Shown one piece after another: positions 23,176 to 36,301 of a stretch of DNA of 64,000 nucleotides. How positions within the stretch are numbered: position 1 is the stretch's first letter; each line of letters begins with the position of its first letter. This stretch comes from Tetmemena sp. SeJ-2015 (lineage: Eukaryota; Ciliophora; Spirotrichea; Sporadotrichida; Oxytrichidae), in the NCBI GenBank assembly GCA_027382625.1, contig JAJKFJ010021309.1:25484-89483 (forward strand). Direction: 5' to 3'. Both the position numbers and the translations under genes were made by a program. The notes below the pieces were generated by a model that worked only from the letters and a program-made list of their open reading frames with translations, did no database searches and was not told the origin of the DNA.

Positions 23176-23647
23176 ATGGCAGGTAAGTTATACAGTTCAC
23201 TCCAACTAAAACTTCAATATTTGACAAACTTTGACTGATCCTAATTTTGCTTGCAGATAAGAAAGCATCTCCTAACGTCCCTCAAGGATAAGACTAAGTA
23301 AGCCTTCTATTTATAAGACCTCCATTTCTTGCAAACATATGAATTAATTCCATTTTCACTGGAAGAAAGTACTTAATTGATTTCAGTAGGATGGAGGCCT
23401 GTAGTCACTTCCTATCAGAGCATACTTGGATCAAACTGTTGTCCCACTCTTACTCGCTGCACTTTCAGAAGTAGCCAAGGAAAGGTAAGCTCATCCCAAT
23501 ATTTATCACTCTCAAACACAGGGAACTCATTTTTATTCTACATATTTGCCAATTCTCATAATGAGCAAAACTGTAACCCTTCTCTTTAGACCTCCCAACC
23601 CAGTTGAATTTGTGGCTAACTACCTACTTTAGCATAACTCTAAGTGA
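23176..23647 (+). CDS. DPY30: DPY30 homologue (COMPASS histone methyltransferase subunit)
   Basis: Small core subunit of SET1/COMPASS-type H3K4 methyltransferase complexes; its C-terminal DPY30 helix pair dimerises and binds ASH2L. Four exons, all phases consistent, no sequence error needed: MA / DKKASPNVPQGQDQ / QDGGLQSLPIRAYLDQTV..AKE / RPPNPVEFVANYLLQHNSK. The signature RAYLDQTVVPLLLAALS followed by ERPPNPVEF is unmistakable. Introns: 23183-23256, 23298-23386, 23485-23589. About 60 residues, shorter than animal DPY30 because of a brief N-terminus. In-frame TAA and TAG are Gln, and TGA is the stop, a clean proof of the genetic code. No IES seen. Confidence 0.96.
23183..23256 (+). other. DPY30 intron 1
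   Basis: GTAAGTTATA to GCTTGCAG, 74 nt. Confidence 0.93.
23298..23386 (+). other. DPY30 intron 2
   Basis: GTAAGCCTTC to GATTTCAG, 89 nt. Confidence 0.93.
23485..23589 (+). other. DPY30 intron 3
   Basis: GTAAGCTCAT to TCTTTAG, 105 nt; splits the Arg codon of KERPPNP. Confidence 0.93.
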
Positions 23648-24007
23648 TGAGTACGCTTTAAAAAGAATGCACTCTCAGCGCAAAGCAGATAGCTTACTAT
23701 AAACAAAAAGTTTAAATTTATTTTAAGTTTAACATTTTACTGTTTGCTTGGAAGCTGAGAAGTATTCTCGCACTCTTTTCATAATATTAAAGTATATAAG
23801 AACAATATTTGCTCAACTTTATTTTCTTATCCAATTAGAAAATACCCTGACTTCCAGCAAATACACTCATTTGCCATTTTCGATTAAGTTTTGTCAGTGA
23901 CTTGTACATGGCACTAAATAATTTAATCAAAATGTTCTTGCAAATGTAAAATGTGGAATAGAAGTTTAAATAATAATTGAGCAATTTATAAGCGAGTAGT
24001 AATAATA

Positions 24008-25349
24008 ATGAGCGAATCAGACGCAATAAAAGCTTTAAACGTCGCCATCGAAGCCATAAAAACAGAGGAGTTTGAAAAGGTAACCTTAATTACTGAAACC
24101 AGACTTTAATCATCCCCATTTTTTGCAATAGGCTATGTTTAAAAAGGTAGGTGAAAAGTTTATTTAGCTATGAGATTTCTGGACAAGAGCATCAGAATAA
24201 AGGAACTGCAGAAAGCCATTTATCTGAGGAGCTAAGTTCAAAAGAAACTACAAGGAGAGAATATCGCATTTGATGAGTTCAAACAGTCTAGTTTCAACCA
24301 AAATGGGAGCACTAGCAAAGCTGCTCCTTCCCCCGCAGAGTCTTTCAAGAGTAGTAGCTCAGCATCCACTGCTGCTTCCACAAGCCCTCAAAAGCAAGAT
24401 ATATGCTAATCAATTCATAATGATTCTGTGTATACTTAAAAAGAAGAGGAGGAGGTGAAGAATTACACAGAGGAAGATGTAAGTAGAAATAGAAGGAGAC
24501 TGAATCGAATCTTCATTAAACTCAAAAACACGTTTTAAATTAGCTTGCCAATAGGTTAAGAAATGCAGGGAGATCATTAACAAGAAAGACTACTATGAAA
24601 TTTTGGGAATAACTAAGACTGCTAATGATGATCAAATTAAGAATATACCCTTTCTTAAATTTCCCATTTTTAAGAAGGCCTACAAAAAACTAGCTTTGAA
24701 ATTCCATCCAGACAAGAATAGAGCACCTTAGGCTACAGATGCTTTTAAGAAAGTTTCTTAAGCTTTCACTTGTCTTAAATTGGATTATAATTAGGAAAAA
24801 AGAAAGATGTACAACGAGCATGGCTCAGAGGAAAACTTCTAGCAACGCTACAGATAGCAGTACAGAGAAGAGTTTGACCCTGATGATCTCTTCAGAATGT
24901 TCTTTGGAGGAAATATGTTCACTGCTGGTTTCTAGGGCCCTCGTGGCCACTACAACGTCTACAGAAGAGGAAACTTCAGAGATGATGAGGAGACAGAATA
25001 AGGCAGGAGGTAGCCTTAGACCCCTGGCCAGCAGATACTCTCTACTCTTGCTCCTTTGCTTCTATTCTTCTTGTTGACGTTCATGTCCAACATAGATAGT
25101 TTCTCGGGAGCTTCTCAATTCTCCTATTCAATTAGGCAAACAGATAGATTTAGATTAAAAAAATATTGTAAAGCTCCTATAATCATATATGAAATGCGAT
25201 GAGGCGTAGAGACAAAAAACTACTTTAATTAAATGGCGAGGAGGTATAGAAATTCAGAAAATTAGTACAACCTCTATCAGATGTAAAATATATTAATTAT
25301 CAATAGCAAATCTTTAGAAAGCACAGAGTGTAGATATGAGTTGGTGTGA
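24008..25349 (+). CDS. DNAJB12/B14-like ER J-domain protein
   Basis: Type B J-domain co-chaperone of the ER membrane that recruits Hsp70 to misfolded membrane proteins. Starts at ATG 24008 ([24 protein letters not shown]), a TPR-like start typical of the subfamily, then a Ser/Ala-rich linker. The J domain begins [19 protein letters not shown], is interrupted by an intron, and continues [15 protein letters not shown] with the catalytic HPD. A Gly/Phe-rich stretch ([19 protein letters not shown]) follows, then a membrane segment ([15 protein letters not shown]) and the DUF1977-like lumenal tail ([18 protein letters not shown]). One frame ends at TGA 25202, but with a one-base shift the tail continues ([21 protein letters not shown]) to TGA 25349, which fits the family better. 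Confidence 0.88.
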
Positions 25350-25439
25350 GAACCTCAAAACTTTTAAAGTAAGGTTTAATGGATTTAATTGATCTTTGCT
25401 GTTTAGTAAAAGCTAAAGTCCTACTACTGATAGGATGAA

Positions 25440-25853
25440 CTGTTGTATTTGGTAAACTCTTAATTTGATTATTTACAATTTGATTAACGATATCCAGAGA
25501 TAAATTTACAATTTTAAGTCAAAGAATTAGCATTCGCATTTCATGTCATATGAGTGAATTAAGTCAGCTTCAAATCTTTCATCCAACTAACAATAAAATT
25601 AGCAGTTTATAGCTACCACTGAATATCTACTTACCCTCTTTTTTAGTTGCGCATCCTCTTGAAACTTGGCAGCAGTGGTATTTAAATATAAAATATGCTC
25701 TATCCAATAGGTTTCTCCAATTCTGTAGGATTAAGCCATCACATTAAATCTATCTGCTTAGGGAAAGAATGTTAAATTGTCTATAATTCTTTTTTCTGGG
25801 TCATTCAGACAAGCGAAATCAATCTATGATATATTTTAGATAATCCCAATCAT
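25440..25853 (-). CDS. Unknown small protein
   Basis: Not recognised. Starts at ATG 25853 (MIGIIQNISQIDFACLNDPEKRIID) and reads QSYRIGETYWIEHILYLNT, AKFQEDAQLKKR, then after an intron (25587-25634) LDERFEADLIHSYDMKCE. Composition and splice sites look genuine. The frame stays open into AT-rich DNA, so the 3' end is approximate. Convergent with the J-protein gene. Confidence 0.55.
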
Positions 25854-26402
25854 GTAAAATAAAAAGTAAAATAATTAAGTTATATTTATTTATCTCCCTG
25901 CTCTATTTAACTCAAATAAAATGAAGAAAGGTAGGTAAATGGATATGCTCTTAAAAAGATGAAAAAGATTTCTGCATTCTTTCTTTGGAAAGACTTTATC
26001 TATCTCTCGAAAAAGATTTCCCTATGTCTTTCTCTTTAATCTTCTTTGTTCTTGGATTGAAATGATTAATTTTACTTTAGAAGGGCCAAAAAAACCTAAT
26101 AATTCTGAGTTAAACTTTGTTTGATATTCAAATATATAGAAGTAGAAATTTTTTATTCCAATTTAATCTTTACTTAAAAGAGTGAGATAAATTGCATTTA
26201 TAAAGGCAACATTGATTTTGTATTTATAGAATCTTTTTATTTTAAATTACTCAAAAAATAGAGACTCTTAGTTTACAACATTTGAGGTAAAAGATTTTAC
26301 AGCAGTACGGCCAGACTTATGAAAAGCTGATCAGTAAAGCAATAATTATTTAGTGAGTGAAATTATTTGCTTTAATTTAAGTTTAGTGTGATCCTTTCCC
26401 AC
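25854..26402. other. AT-rich intergenic region
   Basis: Between two genes that diverge. Long A/T runs; no open frame or RNA gene I can support. It presumably holds 5' regions of both neighbours. Confidence 0.45.
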
Positions 26403-29023
26403 ATGAATGCAGGCGGCTCTTTCACCGTAAGCATTTTAGTAAAGAGTAATCAATATTTCTAAGGTTGAAGACGTGGAGAGAAAAATTGTCCATAAAATTG
26501 AGAGTGGCTCCTCAAGTATCGGCTCGGCTGAGAGACTTCCAACTTTTACTTCTAAAAATAATAAAAACGAAAGAGTCATTAACTCAGTCCAGCAATCCTA
26601 AAATGTTCAAATGTCCAGGATTTTAAAACCTAATACATCTATTGAAGATAAGAGTAGCCTTATATTATATGTATATTTTATAAGATAAGGAAACCATAGT
26701 CACTCCAAAGAGAGTGAGGAGTTTAATTCAATCTAAGAACTAACTGCAAAAAGTTATAAATGGAAATGCCTATAATAACAATACAGGAGGAGATGACCCG
26801 CCTAAATCTTCAAACTAAGCTTCAGCTTCATTCCTTAAAAATAAAAGATACACAGTCTAGTTATCACCACTTTAAGATCTAATAAAAATTACTTCATATA
26901 AATATCATAACCTTTATTATTAATCTTTAAAACGGAAAGAAAAGTCATCTTTAGACAATAAGTAACAACAGTGAGCTTCGAACAGCAAATTAAAAACTGT
27001 TGATGACTACTTAACAATAACAGCCGCGATAATATGGAGTGGATTATCCCTTTATCTCTGGCATCACCACAAATCAGCCTATTCTTTCCCCATAGATGGA
27101 TAAGGCAACAAAGATACTTGCAGACTCGCTCAGTAAGGATCACTAAAATTTTGTAAAGCACACAAATAACAGGAACTCTAAGCTAAGTGAGTCATCCCCA
27201 AATAAAATAATTAGTGGTGGAGGCTTTACTGCATATGGAGCAGATGCATTTAAAATTAATAAAACTTTTGCGAACGTAGATAGCTCAATTGGTAGAAATA
27301 TCTCACCTGAAAAAATTCCACCAAACTAGAATGTCAACTAGAGATTTATAAGATGTTTCCTTAATCATTTCATGTTTATAAAAGCAGATTTAGTCTAATT
27401 AAAAACACAGCTGATTAGATAATTGCGGATGAATAAAATGCGATGATGAGAACTTAAGCCACCACATTTTAAAATAATTATGGGAACAAGAGTTCATAAA
27501 ACAAAAACACAGGTCGATTCAATAATCACATTAGAGGAAATACTCACACTTTTTAGAATAACGATTATGCAGGAAGTGGAAGTGGGAGTGTTTACTAAGA
27601 ATCATAAGGAAGCGGCAGTTTTAGCAGTAGCTTCACAGCTGGAATGATAATTCAATGTTTCTTTTAGAGTAGTTTAATGAGTAGGAAAAAGCAGAAGAAC
27701 TATACTATGTGGGACATAGTTGCACTATAGGACTCTTATCAGGCTAAAATAGACGAGCAATATAATAAGCAACAGAAGAGATTGCGTCATTAGCAGCTAG
27801 CACAATTCTTGAAGCATCAGCATGATCAGAGATAAACATCCACAAACACTTACAATAAGCTTGAAAAGGATTTCGATAAATAGAACATCCAGAAAACTTT
27901 AGAGACTTAATACGCTATCGAGGAGATCTTTAAGCAATAGAAGTTAAACAGACTTCAAAACATAGCAAGGGAAAATTTCAATTTATTTCAAAAATTTTCA
28001 AATCTAACAAAGCACTTTGTTGTTAAGAAACATCAAAGTGAAGAAACCTAGCAGTAAAACACTAAGGAAGTGAGTCAAATAGAGCAAGCATATCATATGT
28101 TCGAAAGGAATTAAGTTGCAGAGCAATAAAAGCAGCTTGATAAGAAGTTAAAATTGAGAGAAGAAGTTAATAAATGATATCAAGGAAAAGCAAAGATCGC
28201 AGAAAATGCTTCAAGTACTTGACAAGCATCATGAAATTTATTATAGGTTTAACTCAAATGAGATTCAAACTGTGAGTGCGCAGCATCATTTCATGGAGGA
28301 GAGAGACAATCAATTCTATCTCTTTTTTACTTCATCCTATTTAAATTGAAGGACCATTTATCGAAGATACAACATAGAGATGAAAAGCTTTAATCTTTCT
28401 ACAAGAAGCCTGAAATCAAAACGCATGCTTAAGCGGAAGATTTAAAGACTCAAGAAATAGATACTATCATAAGGAAGCAAGAGCAAGAAGTTAAAAGAAG
28501 AGAGATAGAAAATGAAAGAAGGAGATAAGCAAGGAAGAGACAGCTAATCGAAGATATGGTTACAACTAATAAGTAAGCTGAATAGAGCAAGCTAGGATAA
28601 TCAATGATGTAAACTGGTTATATGAATAGATCGTTTATGGGCTCAGTTAATTCTTCTTAGCTTGGGCTCGGTTAAGATGCTTTGAACAAAAGATCATAAA
28701 GCATCTTTGAAAATGAGGCTTAATCTACAGCAGGAATGCTGAATGATTACATGATAGCTATGAGGAATAAGTAGAATGATCAGCTTCGAAAGACTCAGCT
28801 GAGAGAAGAACTAAATAGGCAGATGCAAGAAAAAGAGAGGACTAAGATGCTTGATAGGGTCAAAGTTGACGATAAAGAATTCGCTATCAATAAAAAATTG
28901 CTGATGAGGTCAATTAGTCCTGAGTTATTTAACAAGAGTATCACCTATTTCTAGGGTTATAACGTAGAGGAGGATGATGAAAAATTGGAAGAAGAAATGA
29001 AGAGACTTAATCGTCTTCTTTGA
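26403..29023 (+). CDS. Q-rich coiled-coil protein
   Basis: Starts at ATG 26403 (MNAGGSFT), with a 37-nt intron (26427-26463), and ends at TGA 29021-29023 (EEEMKRLNRLL). After removal of three IESs it encodes about 830 residues. The first 400 are Ser/Asn-rich and disordered (FNNHIRGNTHTF, GSGSGSVYQES). From about 27700 it is a nearly continuous Gln/Glu/Lys/Arg coiled coil (RQQLAQFLKHQHDQR, EVKRREIENERRRQARKRQ). Probably a structural, possibly ciliary or cortical protein, judged only from composition. One-base frame breaks near 27370 and 28165. Family not recognised. Confidence 0.68.
26427..26463 (+). other. GT-AG intron, 37 nt
   Basis: GTAAGCATTT to TTTCTAAG; joins GGSFT to VEDVERKIVHK in frame. 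Confidence 0.8.
26645..26681. other. IES, 37 nt, pointer AAGATAAG
   Basis: 8-nt repeat at 26645 and 26682. Deletion joins NTSIEDK to ETIVTPKRVRSLIQSK in frame. Confidence 0.88.
26882..26906. other. IES, 25 nt, pointer ATAA
   Basis: ATAA at 26882 and 26907. Deletion joins LSPLQDL to ITFIINLQNGKKSH in the frame that continues to the downstream coding block. Confidence 0.7.
28313..28344. other. IES, 32 nt, pointer AATT
   Basis: AATT at 28313 and 28345. Deletion rebuilds MEERDNQLKDHLSKIQHRDE. Confidence 0.88.
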
Positions 29024-29156
29024 CAGTTATTCAACAAAATACATAGTAATTTATATTACTTAGGGATACCCCTTTTTAAGTTGATTTTTTACTCTTAAGT
29101 TTTATCACATCATGGATGAAAATTAATTAAATATAATTATCTATTTAATTTTAAAA

Positions 29157-30040
29157 ATGATGTAAAGCGTGCCTAAAAGTTAGATCACTGATCAGGACAC
29201 AAAGCTACCTCCTTTAAGAGTGAGATAGGAAAGTCTATATCTTATAAATGCAAAACAAGCTCAGAATGCTAAGTTCTATTTCAACACTTAGTCAAATGTA
29301 AGCAGTATTTACGAGTTTAAGATAAGTTTAGAAAATTGTTTAAAGAGATCTACTTTGTCTCACTGAGAGGGAAATTTTAAACTACGACTCCCATAATGAG
29401 TAGCTTACAGATTTTGAAACAAAACTTAAGAAGTCTCTTAAGTCTTGCGTTTCTAACGCACTCTCAAGATCAGGTAATCTTTTTATATTCATAAAATATT
29501 TTGATTCCCATATGCATTATAACTTACAATGAATATAGGAAGTTTCTTCTGCATGTATCTGTAAGATGGAAATTTCAACATTTTTCGGATGAAAGACAAG
29601 GCCGAGTTTTCAATCAGAGGAATCTAAAAGCCTGATTCTAGGAAGGAAGAAACACCATTTTCATAACAGCCTTACCTCTACATCAATGATCAAGGCCAAA
29701 TATTGTAGAATCGATTCTTAAGTAAATTGAAAATTGAATTTAAGTTTTCCAATTCCCCATTCTAGTTTGCTTTTTAGAATAATAATTTTGAAGTTTCCAA
29801 ACTCTGACTGTTTATGGATGTGGACGATGGCTAAGAATCAAGAGAATCTTAACACCTTATCTGATTCCCTTGGAAACTAACCAGGTTCTCGTTTGCTCAG
29901 TGGAGTTGAATCTTCTAAAAAACCTCTCACTAGATCTAGCTCAGTCGATAAAAGGAATAATGCTTCAGACAATTAATTTGGAGCGTCTTTATTACTAGAT
30001 TTTAAAGCGTTCATCGAAGTTTATTTCAAATTAATTTTTT
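29157..30040 (+). CDS. Unknown protein, multi-exon
   Basis: Not recognised. Starts at ATG 29157 (MMQSVPKSQITDQDTKLPPLRVRQ). Coding blocks: NAKQAQNAKFYFNTQSN, a likely intron, TEREILNYDSHNEQLTDFETKLKKSLKSC, a second intron after LSRS (donor GTAATC), then GSFFCMYLQDGNFNIFRMKDKAEF and a Ser-rich C-terminus (GSRLLSGVESSKKPLTRSSS). Exact junctions and the stop are not resolved. Confidence 0.5.
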
Positions 30041-30234
30041 AATTCAGAACTCTATAAATTTTTATTAGCGATTTAGAATAAATAAAGAGATAAAATAAAT
30101 ATAAGAAGAAAATTTTTCTTTTATCTTAAAAATTGCTATTAAATATTTTTTTCTCTCCCAAGATAGTTAAATCTTAATTGATAGTCGAGTAATCACTAGA
30201 TAAAACGCTTAAAGGCACTTGGCTTAACATTTAA

Positions 30235-33150
30235 ATGAAAGATATCAGTGGTCCTTTTCCTAACAGATTGAGCCCTTTTCAAGATGGCTTTGATCTTAAA
30301 TTCCTAAATAATCTCTCAAATCAATAGACACAAGGTTCACAGTCATTTTTCCAAAGCGACTCAGTTAAGTTAGTGCAGTTCAAATTATTCAGCAAACACG
30401 ATTATTTTGGGAGAAAAGATATACAAGGGGAAGGCACTTAAATGGACGAAGATATGATTGTGGAGATGAGTTCATAAAATCTAAAAGTTAACTTCACATC
30501 GAAGGGTGGCAATCATTATGAATCGAGTTCAAATAATAGTCAGATCAATTAGAAAATATCGAAAGTTGAATATGTAGCAGCAAACCCAAGTAAGGGGAGA
30601 AATGTGATCACTAAATTAGACAATTCTTGCTAGCTTGCGTTAACAGTACTTAATAGCGTTCACATGGTCTATTGCTAAGTTATAAGAATTATCATTCTAT
30701 TTATTATAGATCTTTATTTTATCTTTTCAAACTTTGACACATCCTTTGCGACTTCTATTAAGCTCTTCAACTTTGTATAAACTGATGACTGCCCGACATT
30801 CGATAGCAGAGGAAAGACTAACTTGTGCATATGACGATGCTTGTTGGACTAATAACGATGCATTTGTTGTTTTGATATTCAATTCGTGTTCTTTTGCCGT
30901 TCTTCCCAGACTTGGAAGTAACCTAGTCGGCATATTTAACCCCACTATCATGAACATCTCTCAAAAGATGGTTGATTAATTCTAGCATTATAAAAATCCA
31001 AAGAAGTTCAGTGAACTCATCCTCCCAATTAATTAAATCCAAATTATTTTCAATGCAAATGCAGCAAAAGAATCCAAACATCAAAATGAGCTTTGCATAA
31101 AATCTTAAGACTATTCAAATGCATCCACATGAGGACTCTCTCATTATTAGTGATGGCTCATTGGTTTTTATATTCAGAATAGAATATGAGCCTGAACTTA
31201 CTGATCTTTTCAACAAAACCAACATGATATATGATTTTTATTGAGCTACTTCTTTATGAGGTTTTGCATTTCACTTGATAGATTAGCCATAGATCCAGAT
31301 ATATTAGAAAAGATCCCTTAGCTCTTAACCAATAAACTACCTCTTTTTGAGTTTGAAAAAAATGTAGAACTAGACGAAGAAGAAGATCCAGGTTAAGTAA
31401 TTATGACCGCCTCTCAAATCAATCCCTATGATAACAATGCCAGAAGAATGGAAACCAATTAAAGTTTCAATGCTGAGTTCACTCTTGATTGCTTTTATTA
31501 TAATTAACTATTGCTAGACTGTCCTATTGAATTTGAAACATCTACTGATGGGATTGAGATGGGCCAAGAATATTCCTTTAAACTATTCTCAATGGCTGAT
31601 AACTGTGATAAATGATTGCTTCTTCTATTTCCTGAAGAACTCTGAACCAGTTTATGCTTTCCATGCACTCAGAATCGCTGAAGCTTATTGCAAAAAATCC
31701 CTTTTCACAACCGAATGTGAGGGTGATTTAGATGCTTTCCAGGCAAGAAATTAGGAATTTCACTCTATGAGAGATTAGCAAGATTTTACTCAGTTTGAAA
31801 ATCTGAAGAAATTCTTTGATGCAGTTCATGATATGTATGATTACCACAACACTCAGGATTATATGTCAAAAACTACAGCAGAAAAGCTTCTCATCAAATA
31901 TGACATGTTTGAGAAGCTTCCACTTAGAATGACTAAGGGTAGTGGTAATTGGCGCTTTCAATTTACCAAAAACTATACTCTTCTCGTCTATTACAGCTTA
32001 ATCTAGTTCAGAAACTATCAAGCTGCTAACTTCAATATTCTATTTTTGGTGTTTGCTTGCTACATCCTTTAGAGATATCTCGACTCCATGTTTTCCTATC
32101 ATCTTTAGAGGATAATTGAGATCGTTTATCGCAATTTCCAGCTTTAAAAGAAGTCTGATGACTATGAGCTATTCTTGGGCAAATCAGGGAAGAATTTTAT
32201 AATTGGTCCTCCTGAGAAAATGAAGGTCTATCAAGACTGGGTAACTTAAGTGCTTAAGCTCTCTCTAGATCATTTATCAAGTCTATATGAGCAAGAGAAT
32301 ATGGAGAATGTTATGGACATATGCGTAAATGAGCTGGCAGGCAATTGGGACAAGATAGAAAAGAATATTAAGTATCTTGGTGATAATGGTGCAATTTATA
32401 GACTTGCTTCATAATGTGCATTTTTTATTGCGAGCTTGATCAATCAGCACTATGCGGGAGAGCTACACGATAAAGATGAGATAGTAAGATTTATTAGGAA
32501 AACAGTGAAAGAATACTCAGACTCACAAGATGAGTGCGAATAGCCTACCAAGAGGAAAGTCCAGTAATTCAACATAGGTGCGATGCTCTCTATGATCACT
32601 ACTCTTGCTATGAATAATCAAGTTTTGCTCAACACTTAGAAGATAAATGTCTTAGGTCTTTAGAATTTCGTTCAAAGGCTAGCAATATAAACTGGAAAAT
32701 AAGGTTAGAGAAATGAGACTGATAACTTCTCTCAAAATTTTCAGTAATTTTTAGTCCAGTAGGATTGTCTTAATTCTGGTGAAAGCTTGATAAGCGATCT
32801 AACAAAATTTGACAAAGCTACTTAACATGAAATTCTTGGCATAATATGCTTCCTAATAAATGACATAGATTTGGGCTTAAAATTTAACAGTGAAATACCT
32901 AATAGAACTATAGAAAACAATCTACTTACAGCATTACAGATGTCAACATTCATTAAGTAATGCTAGAGACAGCTAGAAGCAATCAACATACAAGCTAAAA
33001 ACATTGATAGTAGCTAGCTACAAAGCTCAAAAAGTCTTTAAGTTTTCAACAAGAAGGCCGATTGTATTTATTTGTTGTATTTAATGTTACTTGTATCTAG
33101 ACTATGAAACTTCATGTTAAAATAATCACAAATCACAAGTCTTTTTATTT
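30235..33150 (+). CDS. Large protein of unknown function, alpha-helical
   Basis: Starts at ATG 30235 (MKDISGPFPNRLSPFQDGFDLKF). The first 600 nt and a block at 30780-31110 (EERLTCAYDDACWTNNDAFVVLIFNS, FNPTIMNISQKMVD) are broken by unresolved joints. From 31530 a single open frame of more than 500 codons runs through RIAEAYCKKSLFTTEC, KFFDAVHDMYDYHNTQDYM, EKLPLRMTKGSGNWRFQFTKNY and QDWVTQVLKLSLDHLSSLY. No TM segment and no catalytic motif; the leading beta-like part followed by a helical part recalls large scaffold nucleoporins, but no specific motif supports that. The end is near 33150. Confidence 0.6.
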
Positions 33151-33287
33151 TGATATAAAACGATAGATTATTTTTAAATTTGGTTTTATTTCATTTAATG
33201 CATTTAAATTATTAATCTCTTAATAAAGTACAGTATTTTATTATTTTTTTATTCATTTCATTAAAACCTCTAAATAATTATTTGACT

Positions 33288-36200
33288 ATGAGGATTTGTT
33301 TGAAGAACTTGAAGATCTAATTTTAGAAGCTCTATTCAGATAAAAACATTCAAAATTTTTCGGAAAAAGCAAGCGACTATATCTACGCTTCACTTTTGAT
33401 GCTTCCACAGAGTGCCTCATTAATTCTTCGTGAGGAGCTTGCTCATTAGTCACTTAAAAAGATTTCGAAGGTGTTCAAGTTTCTAAAAATGCAAAATCCA
33501 CTACTTAAGCAAAACAGTAATTTCATTTAACTCAATGAGAGAGGCAAATAAATAAAAGACACTTTTAGACAAGCTTGGTTGCATAATTTAATAGGAGAAA
33601 ATGCTTTTGCATATTAAACTCTTATGAATGATTATATTTATCTTCATACATAATATTTGGAGTGCGCAATTCCTTAAGAACAAATAAGAAACATGCTCCT
33701 TTCTTAAATAGAAATGGCAATAATTGCTTTGATTCAAACTGATTCTGATAAGTTTATTATTGCAAAAGGAGCAAACAATTCCTTTGCCCTAATTAATTCT
33801 GATGGAGATAACAGCACTTAAATCTCTGCGCTATTCATCTAGGACTTCAAAAAGCTTGCGAAGGCAATCTTATATCTGAAATCATTGATAAATGTGCATA
33901 AACTAGATTATATGTAATCTCAGCAAGCAGCTTAGTCGATGATGCATGGAATCTATTCTTAATAAGAAGATTTTTCAGTTATTGAGAATTCCATTTGCTA
34001 TGCTGAAAGTTTATTGAAGCTATCACTGTTTGAAAAGTACCAGCCATCTCAAATTCTCATTTCAAAAGCTTTCTCCATCATAAGAAACTGCCTAAACTCT
34101 CAAAGTTGCATGCATATTTCAAATATCCTTAACTTACTCAATTACCATAGTCTAAACAGAAGCAATAAACAAAAGCTTACTCAAATCCTTGACCAAGTTA
34201 AATCTCAATCACAAGATGAGGGAATGGTTGCAGTCCAGCACCACCTTGAAAATTTAATGTTCTCTGAGGAAAACAAAACTAGCAATCCGTTAGAAGGACT
34301 TATTATGCAGCAGTAGGATGATTTGATAAAGGCAATAAATGAAAACATAAGTTTAAAGAAATTGTTGGCTGAGGGAGATATCCTTTGCAAGAACTCTAAG
34401 ATGAGGCTCTTTGAAAGATGTTTGCAAGCTAAAGAGATCTTTGGTTTATCGTTCGACTATTCATTTTACTATGACAAAGGTGCATTCGAGAAGAAAGTTC
34501 ATAATATTTTCGGACTTTCAGATAACGCGTTAGATAAATTTAAGGTACACTAGCAAAAGAGAGAGATGAAAAAATTGAACGAACAATCTATTTAATTAAC
34601 TTTATCTACTGTTTCTCATTCAAGAGGAAGATAAGGACTTCCATTACATCTTAACTTTTCTTAAAACGAAGGATTCACTGACCCAAAGCACTCTTAGAAC
34701 TTTAGCTCACTAGAATCTTCGCGATCTAATTTCATTATTCTTGAAAGCCCCGGTAGGGCTTCATTATAAAGTAATTCTAGAGATGGTGAGACAGCAGCTG
34801 CTAGTAACGAATTGATGAAAAATATTTTGAGAAGGAGGTAGGTTTTCGATAAGTAAGGTGGAAAAGCAAATGGGAATTCCCTTGATAAGGACAAGCAGTC
34901 ATTCAAACTAAATTAAGAAGTTTAAAAGCTGATAAACAGAGGAGCTATCAAGATTAAGAAAGTTTATCATTAATATTTTTGCTCCAAATATTTTAAGTCT
35001 AAAAGCAACAAGAAAGCAAAGAGATAGAAAAGTCGCCCACTCAAAGAAAGAGAAGTGATTCCATTGTGTTTGAGAATAGAGTTCAAGCAGTAGCTCAGGT
35101 GAATAAGATAACAAAGCGAAGAGATTCTATTAGAAGATAGTTTATCATCATTGGAAATTAAAACGATTGTTATGTATTTTTTGCTCAGAATGACAAAGAT
35201 AAAAACTAAGGGAAAAGGAATCAGCATAGAAAGGGATAAATGTCAGTGATACCATAAGGCTACCAAACAAACTTCAATTTGAGAAACTAGAGATAAGTAG
35301 ATGCCAATATTCCATTGCAATAGAATTCCAATATCGCACCCTAGCGCTCTGGCCCTCCTCCAGGATTACCAAAGGCAGCCGGACCTTCATAGAAAAGAAC
35401 TCAAGCATAGCCTAAGGCAAATAAATCTGAAGCCTTAATGACAAGAGAGTAAAGGCTCTCTTCTGTAATTTAGAAGATGAGATAAGCTACTTTAAGATTT
35501 TCCTTTAAAACATGGAAAGAGTGTAATTTGGGTCACTCGTAAAAATCTGATACACAATAAAGCAAACAAGAAATTTCTAAGCAGCATAAAATCAAGCCAA
35601 ACTAAGGAAGCTTTAATCTTCTTCTCGTTAAGAAAGAAGGTGATGGATATACAGTATAAGATGCGAAGCAAATTCTTAAAATGAAAAAGCATGGCAAAAA
35701 CAAAAATTCAATATCAATTCAGTCAAACCAGGCGATTTCTCAGTCCTTGGACTAGAAACTTTAAATGGGAAGCTCAAATCAATCTGAGTCGACTAAGCAG
35801 TTAATAAATTAAAAGATCAGCTTGGCCAAGCCATTTCAATTCGTCCGTATTCAAAATCCTTCTCTCGGATCTGTCTCTAGCAATTAAGTATCATCAAAAG
35901 GGATGAATCTGAATTCAAATGAAGACCCTACTTCAAATACAATAATTTCTTAAGATTAGAAATAAATTAATGCAGCTAAATTGATCGTATCTGATATCAA
36001 CAAGCTGAGAGAATAAAAGCAAGGTCCAATCATTTATAAAAGTGATTAGACGAAGTTTAGTTAGATTTAGGGGCAGTAATCTTCTTCTAAGATTCACAAA
36101 ATTCAATCTATCACCAAGACTAATCAAAATGAGAAGGATGCATCTAAAGCAAAAAAGAACGAGCAGTATCTTCAATTTATGGTAATAGATAAACTTTATC

Positions 36201-36301
36201 TTAAATTTTTATAGCAAAAGTTCAAGTAGATTTCAGAGAAGATAGAAAAAGTTCAGCAAGACGCAAATCAAATCAACTCAGATTTCTCCAAATTTAACTG
36301 A
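33288..36301 (+). CDS. Large Q/S-rich protein of unknown function
   Basis: Starts at ATG 33288 (MRICLKNLKIQFQKLYSDKN) and ends at TGA 36299-36301. The first 420 residues are helical and moderately conserved-looking (YIYASLLMLPQSASLILREELAHQ, AKAILYLKSLINVHKLDYM, KIFGLSFDYSFYYDKGAFEKK-like block near 34440). The rest is basic, Gln/Ser-rich and disordered, including RSGPPPGLPKAAGPS. One frame change near 35050 and another near 35540 probably are base errors or small IESs. No family recognised. Confidence 0.6.

Noticed and set aside
30727..30979. Overlapping ORFs of 76 and 81 codons on opposite strands
   Set aside because: The plus-strand frame belongs to the large unknown gene; the minus-strand one is its antisense shadow.
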